Below are positions 46,107-54,478 of a DNA stretch of 64,000 bases, in pieces. Each line of letters starts with the position of its first letter. Positions within the stretch are counted from its first letter, which is position 1. The notes beneath the pieces were generated by a model, which worked only from the letters and a program-made list of their open reading frames with translations, ran no database searches and had not been told where the DNA came from. The position numbers were made by a program, and so were the translations under genes. Source of the DNA: Rubrivirga sp. SAORIC476 (GTDB lineage Bacteria; Bacteroidota; Rhodothermia; Rhodothermales; Rubricoccaceae); contig NZ_MVOI01000003.1 of NCBI RefSeq assembly GCF_002283555.1, forward strand, positions 1,290,798 through 1,354,797, written 5' to 3'.

Positions 46107-47128
46107 CCCAGCCGCGCGCGGGCCTTGTCGCGGAGGGCGGCGCTCACGTCGAGGAGCGCCTTGGTGGGCGTCCGCCGCGGCACGCCGAGGACGCGGCCGA
46201 GGCGGTGGCGCCAGGCGGCGTCCGGCGTCCCCGTCCAGAACCACGAGGCAGGGTCCATCACGTCCGGGAAGAGCCGCCGGAGACCATAGCGCTTCTCGTT
46301 GGGCAGATGCCAGAGCATCAGGCCGAGGTGCTCCGGGGCGACGTTCTTGCCGTCTTTGAGGCTCGTGTAGATGCGCTCGATGAAGGGGTTGGCCGTGCCC
46401 TCCGCGATGCCGAGGCGGCGGTAGAGGTAGCTCAGCAGGTGCGCCTCCTCGTTGAACTTCGGCAGCCCCTCGGCGTGGCGGCGCAGCATCTCCTCCCACA
46501 CGGGCCGGGCCGCCTCGGCCAGCGCGCGGGCCGTCGTGCCGGTCGTCGCCATCAACTCGCCCCCGATGTACGGAGGGGGTGGGTCGACCGGTGCCCCGTC
46601 GAGGTCGGCGTAGATCGCGCCCATCTCGCGACGCGTGAGGCCGTTCTGCCACTCGTCCGGGCCCAGCCCCACGTCGAACGTCAGCGCCCCATGCCGACGG
46701 GCCGCTGCGACGAGGGCGTCGGCGGGTTGGGTCCAGACGCAGTCCGAGTCGAGGAGCACGCCCACGTCGTCGTCGCCTAGAGTCTCCGCGAAGGCGTCGA
46801 GCAGGTCGAGCACGTAGAACTGGTTCCGCCAGGACCCATAGTAGCCGACCGGCGGCACGTAGGTGAACGGGCGCACCACGACCTCCACCCCCAGCGCCTC
46901 CAGAAACGCTCCGAGGTCGTGGCTGTCCACGTCCGGCACGGTCGGCACGTTGGTGTAGAGCACGCGCCGCGCATCGGGCGAGGTGCGGGCGGCGGAGGCG
47001 AAGAAGATGGCCACGCACCGCCAGTAGACCGCCTGGAACCACGTCGACGAGGAGCGCCCGCCGACCTGGGGGTAGACGCTCTCCTCGCCCTCGCGCTCGG
47101 CGTAGAGCCACGTCGCCTGGACCGTCAT
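46103..47128 (-). CDS. Glycosyltransferase-like protein with DxD-type motif
   Basis: A protein of about 341 residues with no close family I can name. A probable GT-A motif is VGVLLDSDCVWTQP (Asp-Ser-Asp). Before it is SWRNQFYVLDLLDAFAETLG, and after it a region with YIGGELMATTG and KFNEEAHLLSYLYRRLG, a layout reminiscent of nucleotide-diphospho-sugar transferases that act on short acceptors. It is soluble, with no signal peptide. The ATG at 47128 is used; a GTG at 47143 that overlaps the FkbM stop (GTGA) is equally possible. It shares a unit with the FkbM methyltransferase gene, which favours a role in polysaccharide synthesis. Confidence 0.65.
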   Translation of the reverse strand: MTVQATWLYAEREGEESVYPQVGGRSSSTWFQAVYWRCVAIFFASAARTSPDARRVLYTNVPTVPDVDSHDLGAFLEALGVEVVVRPFTYVPPVGYYGSWRNQFYVLDLLDAFAETLGDDDVGVLLDSDCVWTQPADALVAAARRHGALTFDVGLGPDEWQNGLTRREMGAIYADLDGAPVDPPPPYIGGELMATTGTTARALAEAARPVWEEMLRRHAEGLPKFNEEAHLLSYLYRRLGIAEGTANPFIERIYTSLKDGKNVAPEHLGLMLWHLPNEKRYGLRRLFPDVMDPASWFWTGTPDAAWRHRLGRVLGVPRRTPTKALLDVSAALRDKARARLG

Positions 47129-47139
47129 GGGGGCGGGGG

Positions 47140-47907
47140 TCACGAGGCGCGGCGCCAGAGCTGGCGGATCGCGTCCTCACTCACGTCGAGGTCCTCGGCC
47201 ACGTAGCCGCGCTCCCGCATCAGCGTCAGCAGGTCGTCGGCCTCGACGCCCTCGGGCTGCCAGCGCGGGTGCACCTCCAGCATGACGCGCGGCGCTCCGG
47301 CTTCGAGCATCCCGAGCGCGCCCTTCAGCACGTACACCTCGGCGCCCTCCACGTCCACCTTGAGCAGGGCGGGGCGGACGCCGAGGCCGGCCACGAGCCC
47401 GTCGAGCGTCACGCTCCGGTCCCGGTCGTCCCCCTCCACCGCCTCGAACCGGGGGTGCCCATCGGTGCCGTACGGGTAGACCGGGCGTACGCACGACCCG
47501 TCGCCGGCGGCCTTCGTCACGACGCAGTAGTGCAGGTCGGGGAACGTCTGCGCCAGCGCCCCGACGATCCGCAGCAGCGTGGGGATGGCGGACGCGTCGG
47601 GCTCGACGAGCACGAACGTGTCGCCCGGCCGGGCCTTCGGCGAGAGCAGGGCCGCATACCAGCCGTGGAAGGCCCCGATGTCGACCACGTCGCCGCCGTC
47701 GTACGCCGCGAACACGGCCGTCGACTCGGCCGCCGTCTCGGCGCCCCGGCGCCAGAGGCGGAAAAGCTGAGCGACGCCCTCGGTGGCCGGGCGGTCGACG
47801 CCGTCCCAGAAGCGGACCTGCCGCGGCAGCGGCGCGGCCGCACGACGGGCCACGTGCACGAGCGACGAGGCGAACGGCAGGGAGCGGACGGCAGAACGGA
47901 GCGACAT
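47140..47907 (-). CDS. FkbM family methyltransferase
   Basis: A 255-residue S-adenosylmethionine-dependent methyltransferase. The SAM-binding motif I is GGDVVDIGAFHGWYAALLS, followed by TFVLVEPDASAIPTLLR. The conserved FkbM stretch ALLKVDVEGAEVYVLKGAL is present, with EVHPRW near the end. Members O-methylate sugars or polyketides; next to glycosyltransferases it most likely caps or decorates the polysaccharide. It lies 19 bp upstream of dut in the order of reading on the minus strand, and its stop overlaps or nearly touches the start of the GT-A-like gene. Confidence 0.85.
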   Translation of the reverse strand: MSLRSAVRSLPFASSLVHVARRAAAPLPRQVRFWDGVDRPATEGVAQLFRLWRRGAETAAESTAVFAAYDGGDVVDIGAFHGWYAALLSPKARPGDTFVLVEPDASAIPTLLRIVGALAQTFPDLHYCVVTKAAGDGSCVRPVYPYGTDGHPRFEAVEGDDRDRSVTLDGLVAGLGVRPALLKVDVEGAEVYVLKGALGMLEAGAPRVMLEVHPRWQPEGVEADDLLTLMRERGYVAEDLDVSEDAIRQLWRRAS

Positions 47908-47925
47908 GGTGGGGCCAGGGAGAGG

Positions 47926-48387
47926 CTACGCGGTGCCGGTCGAGCCGAAGCCGCCCGCCCCGCGCTCGGTCGCGTCGAGGTCGGCGACGGGCACGAGCCG
48001 CACCGGCAGGTAGCGCGCCACGACCAGTTGGGCGATCCGCTCACCGCGCTCGACCACGAACGGCTCCGCGCCGTGGTTGATGAGCAGCACGCCCACCTCG
48101 CCGCGGTAGCTGGAGTCGATGGTGCCCGGGCTGTTGAGCACCGTGACGCCCTTCTTGTAGGCCAGACCGGACCGCGGCCGAACCTGCCCCTCGGTCCCGT
48201 CGGGCAGCGCGATCTGGAGGCCCGTCGGCACGAGCGCGTGGGCGCCCGGAGCGAGCGTCAGCGGCGCGTCCGCGGGGACGGCCGCGCGGAGGTCCAGGCC
48301 CGCCGCGTGCGGCTCGGCGTGGGCGGGGAGGTCCAGGCCCTCGCCGTGCGGGAGGACGGTGACGCGGACGTCGGTGAGGTCGATCAT
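47926..48387 (-). CDS. dut: dUTP diphosphatase
   Basis: A 153-residue trimeric dUTPase that hydrolyses dUTP to dUMP, keeping uracil out of DNA and feeding thymidylate synthesis. The family motifs are [12 protein letters not shown] (motif 1), [20 protein letters not shown] with the catalytic SGLA (motif 2), [19 protein letters not shown] (motif 3), [10 protein letters not shown] (motif 4) and the mobile [11 protein letters not shown]-terminus (motif 5). It is the first gene of the minus-strand group that continues into the FkbM gene (18-bp gap), an unusual partnership that is probably only positional. Confidence 0.96.
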   Translation of the reverse strand: MIDLTDVRVTVLPHGEGLDLPAHAEPHAAGLDLRAAVPADAPLTLAPGAHALVPTGLQIALPDGTEGQVRPRSGLAYKKGVTVLNSPGTIDSSYRGEVGVLLINHGAEPFVVERGERIAQLVVARYLPVRLVPVADLDATERGAGGFGSTGTA

Positions 48388-48399
48388 GCGGACAAGAAA

Positions 48400-48435
48400 A
48401 CGCCCCGCCGACAGCGCGTGCCATCGGCGGGGCGT
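48400..48435 (-). terminator. Intrinsic terminator of the peptide transporter gene
   Basis: A perfect 12-bp GC-rich stem ACGCCCCGCCGA/TCGGCGGGGCGT with a 12-base loop. On the minus strand it is followed by TTTTCTTG, a short U tract. It lies 15 bp beyond the transporter stop and just before dut. Confidence 0.75.
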
Positions 48436-48450
48436 GAAGAGCGAGGCAGG

Positions 48451-50049
48451 CTAGGCGCGCTCGGCGGACGCCATCATCCGCTTCATCGGGCCAGCCAGGA
48501 AGAAGAAGCCGATGCCCGCGATGATCGCGATGGCGGCGACCAAGCCCATGAACGACGGCAGGTTGAGCGTGTCGTAGAAGCCCGCGATCGAGCCCGCGAT
48601 GAAGTTGCCGACCGAGGCGCCCAGGAACCAGACGCCCATCATCAGCGACGAGACGCGCTGCGGGGCCAGCTTCGTGGTCGCGCTCAGGCCGACCGGCGAC
48701 AGCGTCAGCTCGCCCAGCGTGTGGAAGAGGTACGTCAGCACCAGCCACCACGGCGAGGCCTGGCCGCCGTCGGCGGAGACCAGCCCGGCGCCGACCATCG
48801 TCACGAAGCCGAGGCCGAGCAGCACGAGGCCCATCCCGAACTTGGTGGCCGTCGACGGGTCCCGACCGCTCCGCCCGAGGTACACCCAGATCATCGCGAC
48901 GAACGGCGCGATGGTGAAGATGAAGAAGGCATTCAGCGACTGGAACCAGGCCGCCGGGACCATGGTGCCGTTCTCCAACCCGGGGATCCACTGGAGCCAG
49001 TCGCCCAGGGTCCGGTCGGTGGATTGCTCGGCGAACAGGTTGAGGCTGGAGCCGGCCTGCTCGAAGGCGGCCAGGAAGATGGCGTAGCCCGCGAACAGCA
49101 GGATGATCATCCAGAGCCGCTTCTTCTCGCCGTCGGTCCAGTAGGGCCGCGTGAGCAGCCAGCCGAACAGCCCGAACGTGATCGTGAACAGGAGCACGAT
49201 GTAGATGCCCTGGATCCAGGCCTGGGTGGCCGGGATCACGCCGCCCACCATGAGGCCGGCGACGCCGCCGAAGAACACGAGCGTTCCCGCGAGACCCTTC
49301 CAGAACATGCTCAGCGAGGCGGCCTTCTCGGCCTGCGCCTCAGCCGTCAGCTTGCCGATCTCGCCGAGCTGGTTGCCCGTCAGCAGGTACACGATCACGC
49401 CAATCGCCATGCCGACGCCCGCCGCAGCGAAGCCGTAATGCCAGCCGTAGTTCACGGCCAGCGCGCCACAGATCAGCGGCGCCGCGAACGCGCCGATGTT
49501 GATGCCCATGTAGAACAGCGTGAACCCGGCGTCGCGCCGCGGGTCCTCCTGGCTGTAGAGCTGCCCGACCATCACCGAGATGTTGGGCTTCAGCATGCCC
49601 GTGCCCAGGATGATGAGCCCCAGCCCGCCGTAGAAGGCCGCGATCATCTCGAAGGCCATCGTGAAGTGGCCCAGCGCGATCAGGATGCCGCCCAGGAGCA
49701 CGCTCCGCCGCTGCCCCATGAGGCGGTCCGCGATCCAGCCGCCCGGCAGGTTGGCCAGGTACACCAGCGACGTGTAGAGCCCGTAGACCAGCGCCGACTT
49801 GCCGACGTCGTAGCCCAGGCCGCCGTCGACCGTCTCGGCGGTCATGTAGAGGATGAGCAGGGCCCGCATCCCGTAGTAGGACGCGCGCTCGAAGAGCTCC
49901 GTAAAGAAGAGGTTCGAGAGCCCGAGCGGATGCCCGAAGAAGCGCGTGTCCTCGGTGCTGAGCGCGCCGGTGGCCGTGCCGCCTCCGGCCGCGGCGATCT
50001 GATGGGCCGCGAGGTCGCTGGCGCCCTCGGCATCGGGTCCTTTGCTCAT
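48451..50049 (-). CDS. POT/PTR2 family proton-coupled peptide transporter
   Basis: A 532-residue inner-membrane symporter with about 14 helices. It imports di- and tripeptides with protons. Hallmarks are ELFERASYYGMRALLILYM (the ExxERxxYY motif in helix 1), NLPGGWIADRLMGQRRSVLLGG, and the PTR2 signature FYMGINIGAFAAPLICGAL. The C-terminal half has the long ELTLSPVGLSATTKLAP motif. The 45-residue cytoplasmic N-terminus is Gly/Ala-rich. It is flanked by a TATCTTCG element 34 bp upstream and by a strong intrinsic terminator downstream, so it is a monocistronic unit. Confidence 0.95.
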   Translation of the reverse strand: MSKGPDAEGASDLAAHQIAAAGGGTATGALSTEDTRFFGHPLGLSNLFFTELFERASYYGMRALLILYMTAETVDGGLGYDVGKSALVYGLYTSLVYLANLPGGWIADRLMGQRRSVLLGGILIALGHFTMAFEMIAAFYGGLGLIILGTGMLKPNISVMVGQLYSQEDPRRDAGFTLFYMGINIGAFAAPLICGALAVNYGWHYGFAAAGVGMAIGVIVYLLTGNQLGEIGKLTAEAQAEKAASLSMFWKGLAGTLVFFGGVAGLMVGGVIPATQAWIQGIYIVLLFTITFGLFGWLLTRPYWTDGEKKRLWMIILLFAGYAIFLAAFEQAGSSLNLFAEQSTDRTLGDWLQWIPGLENGTMVPAAWFQSLNAFFIFTIAPFVAMIWVYLGRSGRDPSTATKFGMGLVLLGLGFVTMVGAGLVSADGGQASPWWLVLTYLFHTLGELTLSPVGLSATTKLAPQRVSSLMMGVWFLGASVGNFIAGSIAGFYDTLNLPSFMGLVAAIAIIAGIGFFFLAGPMKRMMASAERA

Positions 50050-50082
50050 GTCGGTGGGGTCTGGGAAGAAGTGAACGACGGG

Positions 50083-50090
50083 CGAAGATA
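50083..50090 (-). promoter_or_regulatory. TAnnTTTG-like -7 element before the peptide transporter
   Basis: On the minus strand TATCTTCG ends 33 bp before the ATG at 50049. The same hexamer TATCTT occurs at 57554 before the DUF2723 gene, at a very similar distance. Confidence 0.4.
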
Positions 50091-50156
50091 GCGGAAGCCC
50101 GTTCCGTTCCCCACAGCCGCACCTCCGGCCGGTGGCGTCACGAACGCGTCAGGCCC

Positions 50157-50201
50157 CGCGGACAGGCCGGCCCACCTCGGGCCCGAGGCGGGGAGTCCGC
50201 G
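50157..50201 (+). other. Nested hairpin in the helicase leader region
   Basis: Within the 314-bp gap between the divergent transporter and helicase genes an outer stem CGCGGAC/GTCCGCG (50157-50163 with 50195-50201) encloses the perfect palindrome CCTCGGGCCCGAGG (50175-50188). The rest of this gap shows no gene. Confidence 0.4.
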
Positions 50202-50363
50202 AAGGGCACGCAGAGGCGCCCGGGCGGTCCTGCCCCGACCTTGGGGCTCCCCCCCGCATTCGGCCGGAGGCGCCCGGCGCCGTCGTGACTCTCGGAAGCG
50301 GACCCTCTTCGCTTCTCGCGCGCATCCGCTGGACTCGCTAGCGCAGGCCGCCCACGACGACCC

Positions 50364-51680
50364 ATGCCCACCCCCTCCCCCGCCGACTCGTTCGACGCCT
50401 TCGACTTCGCCCCGGCCGTCCGCCGCGGCATCGCGGACGCGGGCTACACGACGCCCACGCCGGTCCAGGCGGCCACGCTCCCCTACGCGCTCGACGGCGT
50501 CGACGTGGTCGGCGTGGCGCAGACGGGCACCGGCAAGACGGCCGCCTTCGTGCTGCCCATCCTCGACTACCTCGTCAAGGAGCCGTCTGGCGGCAAGAAG
50601 CGCCCGATCCGCGCGCTCGTCGTCACGCCCACGCGTGAGTTGGCCATCCAGGTGACGGAGGCTGCGGCCCAGTACGGGAAGTACACCAAGCTGCGCGTCG
50701 CGACCATCTACGGCGGCGTCGGCAAGGGCAACCAGCGGACCGCCCTCCGCAACGGCATCGACATCGTCGTCGCCACGCCGGGCCGCCTGCTCGACTTCAT
50801 GGGCGAGGGCGTCCTCGACCTGTCGTACGTGGACGTGCTCGTGCTCGACGAGGCCGACCGGATGTTCGACATGGGCTTCATCCGTGACATCCGCAAGATC
50901 GTGGCTGCCGTCCCGGAGCAGCGCCAGACGCTCCTGTTCTCGGCGACGATGCCGCCGCCCATCCAGGACCTCGCCAAGAGCATCCTCTACAAGCCCGAGA
51001 CCATCGAGATCGGCGAGCGCCGCGACCCGGCGGCGACGGTCACCCAGCGCGCCATCCGCGTGGCGGAGTCCGAGAAGCAGGCCCTCCTGGAGCGCCTCAT
51101 CCAGACCGAGGACGTCGACCGGATGATCGTGTTCTCGCGCACCAAGTACCGCGCCGACCGGATCAAGAAGAAGCTCGACCGCGCCGGGTTCAGCGCCGTC
51201 GCCATCCACTCGAACCGGACGCAGGGCCAGCGCCAGCGCGCCCTCAAGGGCTTCGAGGCGGGCCAGTACCAGATCATGGTCGCCACCGACATCGCGGCCC
51301 GCGGTATCGACGTGGACAGCGTCACGCACGTCATCAACTTCGACGCGCCCAACATGCCGGAGGACTACATCCACCGCATCGGGCGGACCGGCCGCGCGGA
51401 GTCGACGGGCGACGCGATCACGTTCGTCTCGGCGGAGGAGTCGGCCTACTTCGACGGCATCGAGAAGCACATCGGGCGGCCCATCGAGCAGATCCGGGTC
51501 GACGGCTTCGAGCCGCCCGCGATGGCGGCGGCGCTCCAGAACGCGGGCGGCGGCAAGAAGCGCTCCAACCCGAGCGGCCACCGGTCGCGCCAGAAGTCCG
51601 GCGGGCAGGGCCAGCGCAACGGAAAGGGCCGCGCGGGCTCCGGCGGGCGCGGGCGCAACGGCGGGCGCGGGCAGCGGTAG
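50364..51680 (+). CDS. DEAD-box RNA helicase (RhlE-like)
   Basis: A 438-residue ATP-dependent RNA helicase. The Q motif region is PTPVQAATLP; motif I AQTGTGKTAAF; motif Ia TPTRELAIQ; motif II VLDEADRMFD; motif III LFSATMP; then in the second RecA domain TDIAARGIDVDSV and motif VI HRIGRTGRAES. The C-terminal 60 residues are Gly/Arg/Lys-rich (KKRSNPSGHRSRQKSGGQGQRN), typical of RhlE-type RNA-binding tails. It remodels RNA duplexes, commonly in ribosome assembly or at low temperature. The upstream leader contains a nested hairpin that could be a target of self-regulation. Confidence 0.94.
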   Translation: MPTPSPADSFDAFDFAPAVRRGIADAGYTTPTPVQAATLPYALDGVDVVGVAQTGTGKTAAFVLPILDYLVKEPSGGKKRPIRALVVTPTRELAIQVTEAAAQYGKYTKLRVATIYGGVGKGNQRTALRNGIDIVVATPGRLLDFMGEGVLDLSYVDVLVLDEADRMFDMGFIRDIRKIVAAVPEQRQTLLFSATMPPPIQDLAKSILYKPETIEIGERRDPAATVTQRAIRVAESEKQALLERLIQTEDVDRMIVFSRTKYRADRIKKKLDRAGFSAVAIHSNRTQGQRQRALKGFEAGQYQIMVATDIAARGIDVDSVTHVINFDAPNMPEDYIHRIGRTGRAESTGDAITFVSAEESAYFDGIEKHIGRPIEQIRVDGFEPPAMAAALQNAGGGKKRSNPSGHRSRQKSGGQGQRNGKGRAGSGGRGRNGGRGQR

Positions 51681-51702
51681 CACGAGGCCGACCCGACATG
51701 CC

Positions 51703-52143
51703 TCAGGCCCCGTCCCCTCCGCCTCGGAGCGTCGGCCGCGGCACGAACGCGGCGCGGACGGCGGCGGCGGTCACCATCACGGACAGCAGCGCCACCGGCG
51801 AGCCGCCCACGATCACCCCGACCGCGATGTCCTCGTAGACGGTCGACTGTCCGGCGGCGGCGCGCACGCCGTTCCAGGCGGCGACCGCCCACACGGCGGC
51901 CGTCAGCACCCACCCGATGCCCATCGCCAGGCGAACGCTCGACCAGGGGCGCCGCGTGAAGAGGGCCAGCGCGGCGAGCGCCACGAACGGCATCGCGGCC
52001 CAGGCCATCTTGCCCACCAGTACGCCCGCCCCGGCCGGATCGGAGGCCGGGCCGACCACCTGAACGACGCCGTGCGCGACCAGCGGCATCGCGGCTGCCA
52101 GCAGCGCCGGGGCCGCCCACCGGAGGCGCTCGCGCGCCGTCAC
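51703..52143 (-). CDS. Hypothetical four-helix membrane protein
   Basis: A 146-residue protein with four hydrophobic helices (about residues 9-28, 44-61, 70-90 and 103-130) and short charged loops. No family is recognised. It starts with GTG at 52143, overlapping the stop of the MBL-hydrolase gene (GTGA), so it is translated after it. The C-terminus is a short Arg/Gly tail. A membrane protein of unknown role; its pairing with the hydrolase is the only hint. Confidence 0.6.
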   Translation of the reverse strand: MTARERLRWAAPALLAAAMPLVAHGVVQVVGPASDPAGAGVLVGKMAWAAMPFVALAALALFTRRPWSSVRLAMGIGWVLTAAVWAVAAWNGVRAAAGQSTVYEDIAVGVIVGGSPVALLSVMVTAAAVRAAFVPRPTLRGGGDGA

Positions 52144-52799
52144 CGGAGGTCCTGCAGGAACGGGTTCGTCCGCCGCTCGGCGCCGACGGTGGTCCGCGCG
52201 CCGTGTCCCGACAGGACCACCGTCTCGTCGGGCAGGGTGAGGACCTCGTCGCGGATGGAGGCCAGCAGCGTGTCGAGGTCGCCCTCCCAGAGGTCAGTCC
52301 GCCCGATGGAGCCCTGGAAGAGCACGTCGCCGCCGATCAGGAGGCCGCCCGCCTCGTCGTAGAAGGCGACCGAGCCGGGCGAGTGGCCGGGCACGTGGAG
52401 CACCCGGAGCGCCACGTCGCCGAGGCGGACGGTGTCGCCGGCGGCCAGGGCGTGCGCGGCCGGCGGCGGCGGGTCCACGCGGACGCCGAACAGCTCGCCC
52501 TGGATGACCGCGTTGGCCAACAGCGGGTCGTCGGCAGGATGCATCTGCCAGCCGCCGTGCTCCGCCTCGGGGAAGCGCCGGGCGAAGTGGGCGCAGCCGA
52601 ACACGTGGTCCAGGTGACCGTGCGTGAGCAGCAGGTGCCGGACCGTCAGCCCGGCGGCCTCCAGGTACGCCTCGACCGCCTGGCGCTCGGCGCGCGACGC
52701 CGTGCCCGGGTCCACGATCGCGGCCTCGCCCTGCGAGGAGAGCACGTACGTGTTCTCGGCGAACGGGCTGACGACGAAGGACTGGACGGTGAGGGGCAT
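52140..52799 (-). CDS. MBL-fold metallo-hydrolase (glyoxalase II-like)
   Basis: A 219-residue metallo-beta-lactamase-fold hydrolase. The metal motif is LLLTHGHLDHVFG (THxHxDH), with further ligands in LHVPGHSPGSVAFYD, GGDVLFQGSIGRTD and the closing LSGHGARTTVG. The start FVVSPFAENTYVLSSQGEAAIVDPG is that of the glyoxalase II / YcbL subgroup, which hydrolyses thioesters or similar small substrates. The ATG at 52799 fits this N-terminus. It is divergent from the LptF/G permease gene and coupled by GTGA overlap to a small membrane protein. Confidence 0.92.
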   Translation of the reverse strand: MPLTVQSFVVSPFAENTYVLSSQGEAAIVDPGTASRAERQAVEAYLEAAGLTVRHLLLTHGHLDHVFGCAHFARRFPEAEHGGWQMHPADDPLLANAVIQGELFGVRVDPPPPAAHALAAGDTVRLGDVALRVLHVPGHSPGSVAFYDEAGGLLIGGDVLFQGSIGRTDLWEGDLDTLLASIRDEVLTLPDETVVLSGHGARTTVGAERRTNPFLQDLR

Positions 52800-52912
52800 G
52801 GCGGACAGAGCGAAGGAGGACGCGAACGGGACAGAGTCATCCGGTCGGCTGTGCGAATCGTGCGGGCGTGCATGCGTTCCGGCGCGCGCGCGTTCCCCTC
52901 GTCCTCCCCGGG

Positions 52913-52919
52913 TAGCTTG
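52913..52919 (+). promoter_or_regulatory. TAnnTTTG-like -7 element before the LptF/G gene
   Basis: TAGCTTG lies 6 bp before the ATG at 52926. The identical heptamer occurs at 55142 upstream of the thioredoxin-like lipoprotein gene. Usage would give a nearly leaderless mRNA. Confidence 0.4.
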
Positions 52920-52925
52920 CCGCCG

Positions 52926-54356
52926 ATGCTGACACGTCTCCACCGCCAGATCCTGAAGGGCCTGCCGCTGCCGTTCGTGGCGGCGCTGCTGACGCTGCTG
53001 TTCCTGCTGCTGATGCAGTTCCTGATCCACTACCTGCCCGACTTGGTCGGGCGCGGGCTGCCGCCGGTCGCCGTGGCCGAGCTGATCGCGTACAGCCTCG
53101 CCTACATGGTGACGCTGGCCGTCCCGATGGCGTGGCTGGTGGCGCTGCTGGCGTCGTTCGGGCGGCTGGCCGAGAGCCGGGGCTACCTCGTCGCCAAGAG
53201 CGCGGGCATCTCGCTGCCGCGGCTGGCGTGGCCCGCGCTGGCGGTCGGCCTCGTGCTGACAGGCGGGATGGTCTACTTCAACAACCAGATGCTGCCCGAG
53301 GCGAACTACCGCCTCAATGGGCTCTGGCGCGACATCCGCGTCAGCCGTCCCGGCTTCGCGCTGACGCCCGGCGAGTTCTACACCGACGTCAACGGGTACG
53401 CCATCCGCGCCGACGCCATCCCGCCGGACTCGGCCGGGCTGCTCCTCGGCGTGACGGTCTTCGAGAGCGGCACCGGCGGCGACACGGCCACGCTGACCGC
53501 GGCCCGCGCGCGCCTCCAGAGCCAGTACGGCGGCCAGCGCCTGACCATGCTCCTGGAGGATGGGGCCATCCACCGCCGCGCACCCGACGACGGCGCCGAC
53601 CGCTACGAGCGCCTCACCTTCGACCGGCACCGGATGGCGTTCGACCTCTCAGGCCTGAGCGGCTTCGAGCGCCGCGACACCGACAACGGCGGCAGCCGCA
53701 CGGACCGCTCCATGCGCACGACCGACATGCTGGCCGTCGTCGACTCCCTCGACCAGCTCACGGCCAGCCAGGCGGACTCGATCCGCTCGGCGCTCGACCG
53801 CTGGTACGAGCCGCCGGTGGCCTCGGCCGTGCTCCGCTTCGCCACCGACTCCACGCAGACGGCCGAGAACGCCCGCATCGGTGCCGACCGGCCGGCCCTG
53901 GCCGGGCTGGCCGACCCCGACCGCGAGGCGATCTACGACGAGGCGCTCCAGCGCGCCCGTTCCATCCGCGGACGCGCCGAGAGCGCGGTCTCGGCGCTCG
54001 CCTACGACCGCCAGCGGGCCGACCGCTTCCGGGTCGAGATCTACAAAAAGAACTCCATCGCGCTGGCCTGCCTCGTGTTCGTGCTGGTGGGCGTGCCGCT
54101 GGGGCTGGCTGTGCCCCGCGCGGGCGTCGGGCTGGTGGCGGCGCTGGCCGTGTTCGTGTTCCTGTTCTACTGGATCTCGCTGGTCGGCGGCGAGAAGCTG
54201 GCCGACCGCGAGATGCTGCCGCCCGAGATCGGCATGTGGATGGCGAACGTCATCATCGGCCTGCTGGGGACCTACCTCGTCGTCCGCGAGGCGCGCGACC
54301 CGGCCTGGGGCGACCCGGTGCGAGCGCTGGCCGGGCGGTTCAAGCGGCGGGAGTAG
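52926..54356 (+). CDS. LptF/LptG family lipopolysaccharide export permease
   Basis: A 476-residue permease of the LPS transport ABC system. Three N-terminal membrane helices (about residues 12-130) with LTRLHRQILKGLPLPFVAALLTL and LVAKSAGISLPRL (the coupling helix that meets LptB) are followed by a periplasmic jellyroll-like domain and three C-terminal helices (about 375-460) with KKNSIALACLVFVLVGVPLGLAV. The periplasmic part is larger than in E. coli (about 360 total) and includes a helical insert around SMRTTDMLAVVDSLDQLTAS. The partner permease, LptB and LptA are not in the window. Which of LptF or LptG it is cannot be decided here. Confidence 0.9.
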   Translation: MLTRLHRQILKGLPLPFVAALLTLLFLLLMQFLIHYLPDLVGRGLPPVAVAELIAYSLAYMVTLAVPMAWLVALLASFGRLAESRGYLVAKSAGISLPRLAWPALAVGLVLTGGMVYFNNQMLPEANYRLNGLWRDIRVSRPGFALTPGEFYTDVNGYAIRADAIPPDSAGLLLGVTVFESGTGGDTATLTAARARLQSQYGGQRLTMLLEDGAIHRRAPDDGADRYERLTFDRHRMAFDLSGLSGFERRDTDNGGSRTDRSMRTTDMLAVVDSLDQLTASQADSIRSALDRWYEPPVASAVLRFATDSTQTAENARIGADRPALAGLADPDREAIYDEALQRARSIRGRAESAVSALAYDRQRADRFRVEIYKKNSIALACLVFVLVGVPLGLAVPRAGVGLVAALAVFVFLFYWISLVGGEKLADREMLPPEIGMWMANVIIGLLGTYLVVREARDPAWGDPVRALAGRFKRRE

Positions 54357-54435
54357 GGGCTCGCTGCGCTCGCGGGGATGGGGACAGGGAGAAGCGAGGC
54401 ACGCCCGCGCGCTGGAACCTTTCAGAAGGCGCGGT

Positions 54436-54477
54436 CGAACTCCGAACTCCGAACTCCGAACTCCGAACTCCGAACTC
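54436..54477 (+). repeat. Heptanucleotide tandem repeat (CGAACTC)x6 abutting the rsmI start
   Basis: Six perfect, uninterrupted copies of CGAACTC in 42 bases, ending 1 bp before the GTG start of rsmI. Such arrays are prone to change in copy number by slippage, and a 7-bp unit is not a multiple of three. Confidence 0.95.
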
Positions 54478-54478
54478 C

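Noticed and set aside
36387-47907. Recent horizontal transfer of the polysaccharide locus.
   Set aside because: Such loci are often AT-rich when transferred, but GC and third-position bias here look like the surroundings. Only the mixed strand layout suggests rearrangement.
54436-54477. The tandem CGAACTC array as a CRISPR-like element.
   Set aside because: Units are 7 bp with no spacers and no cas genes nearby; it is a simple microsatellite.
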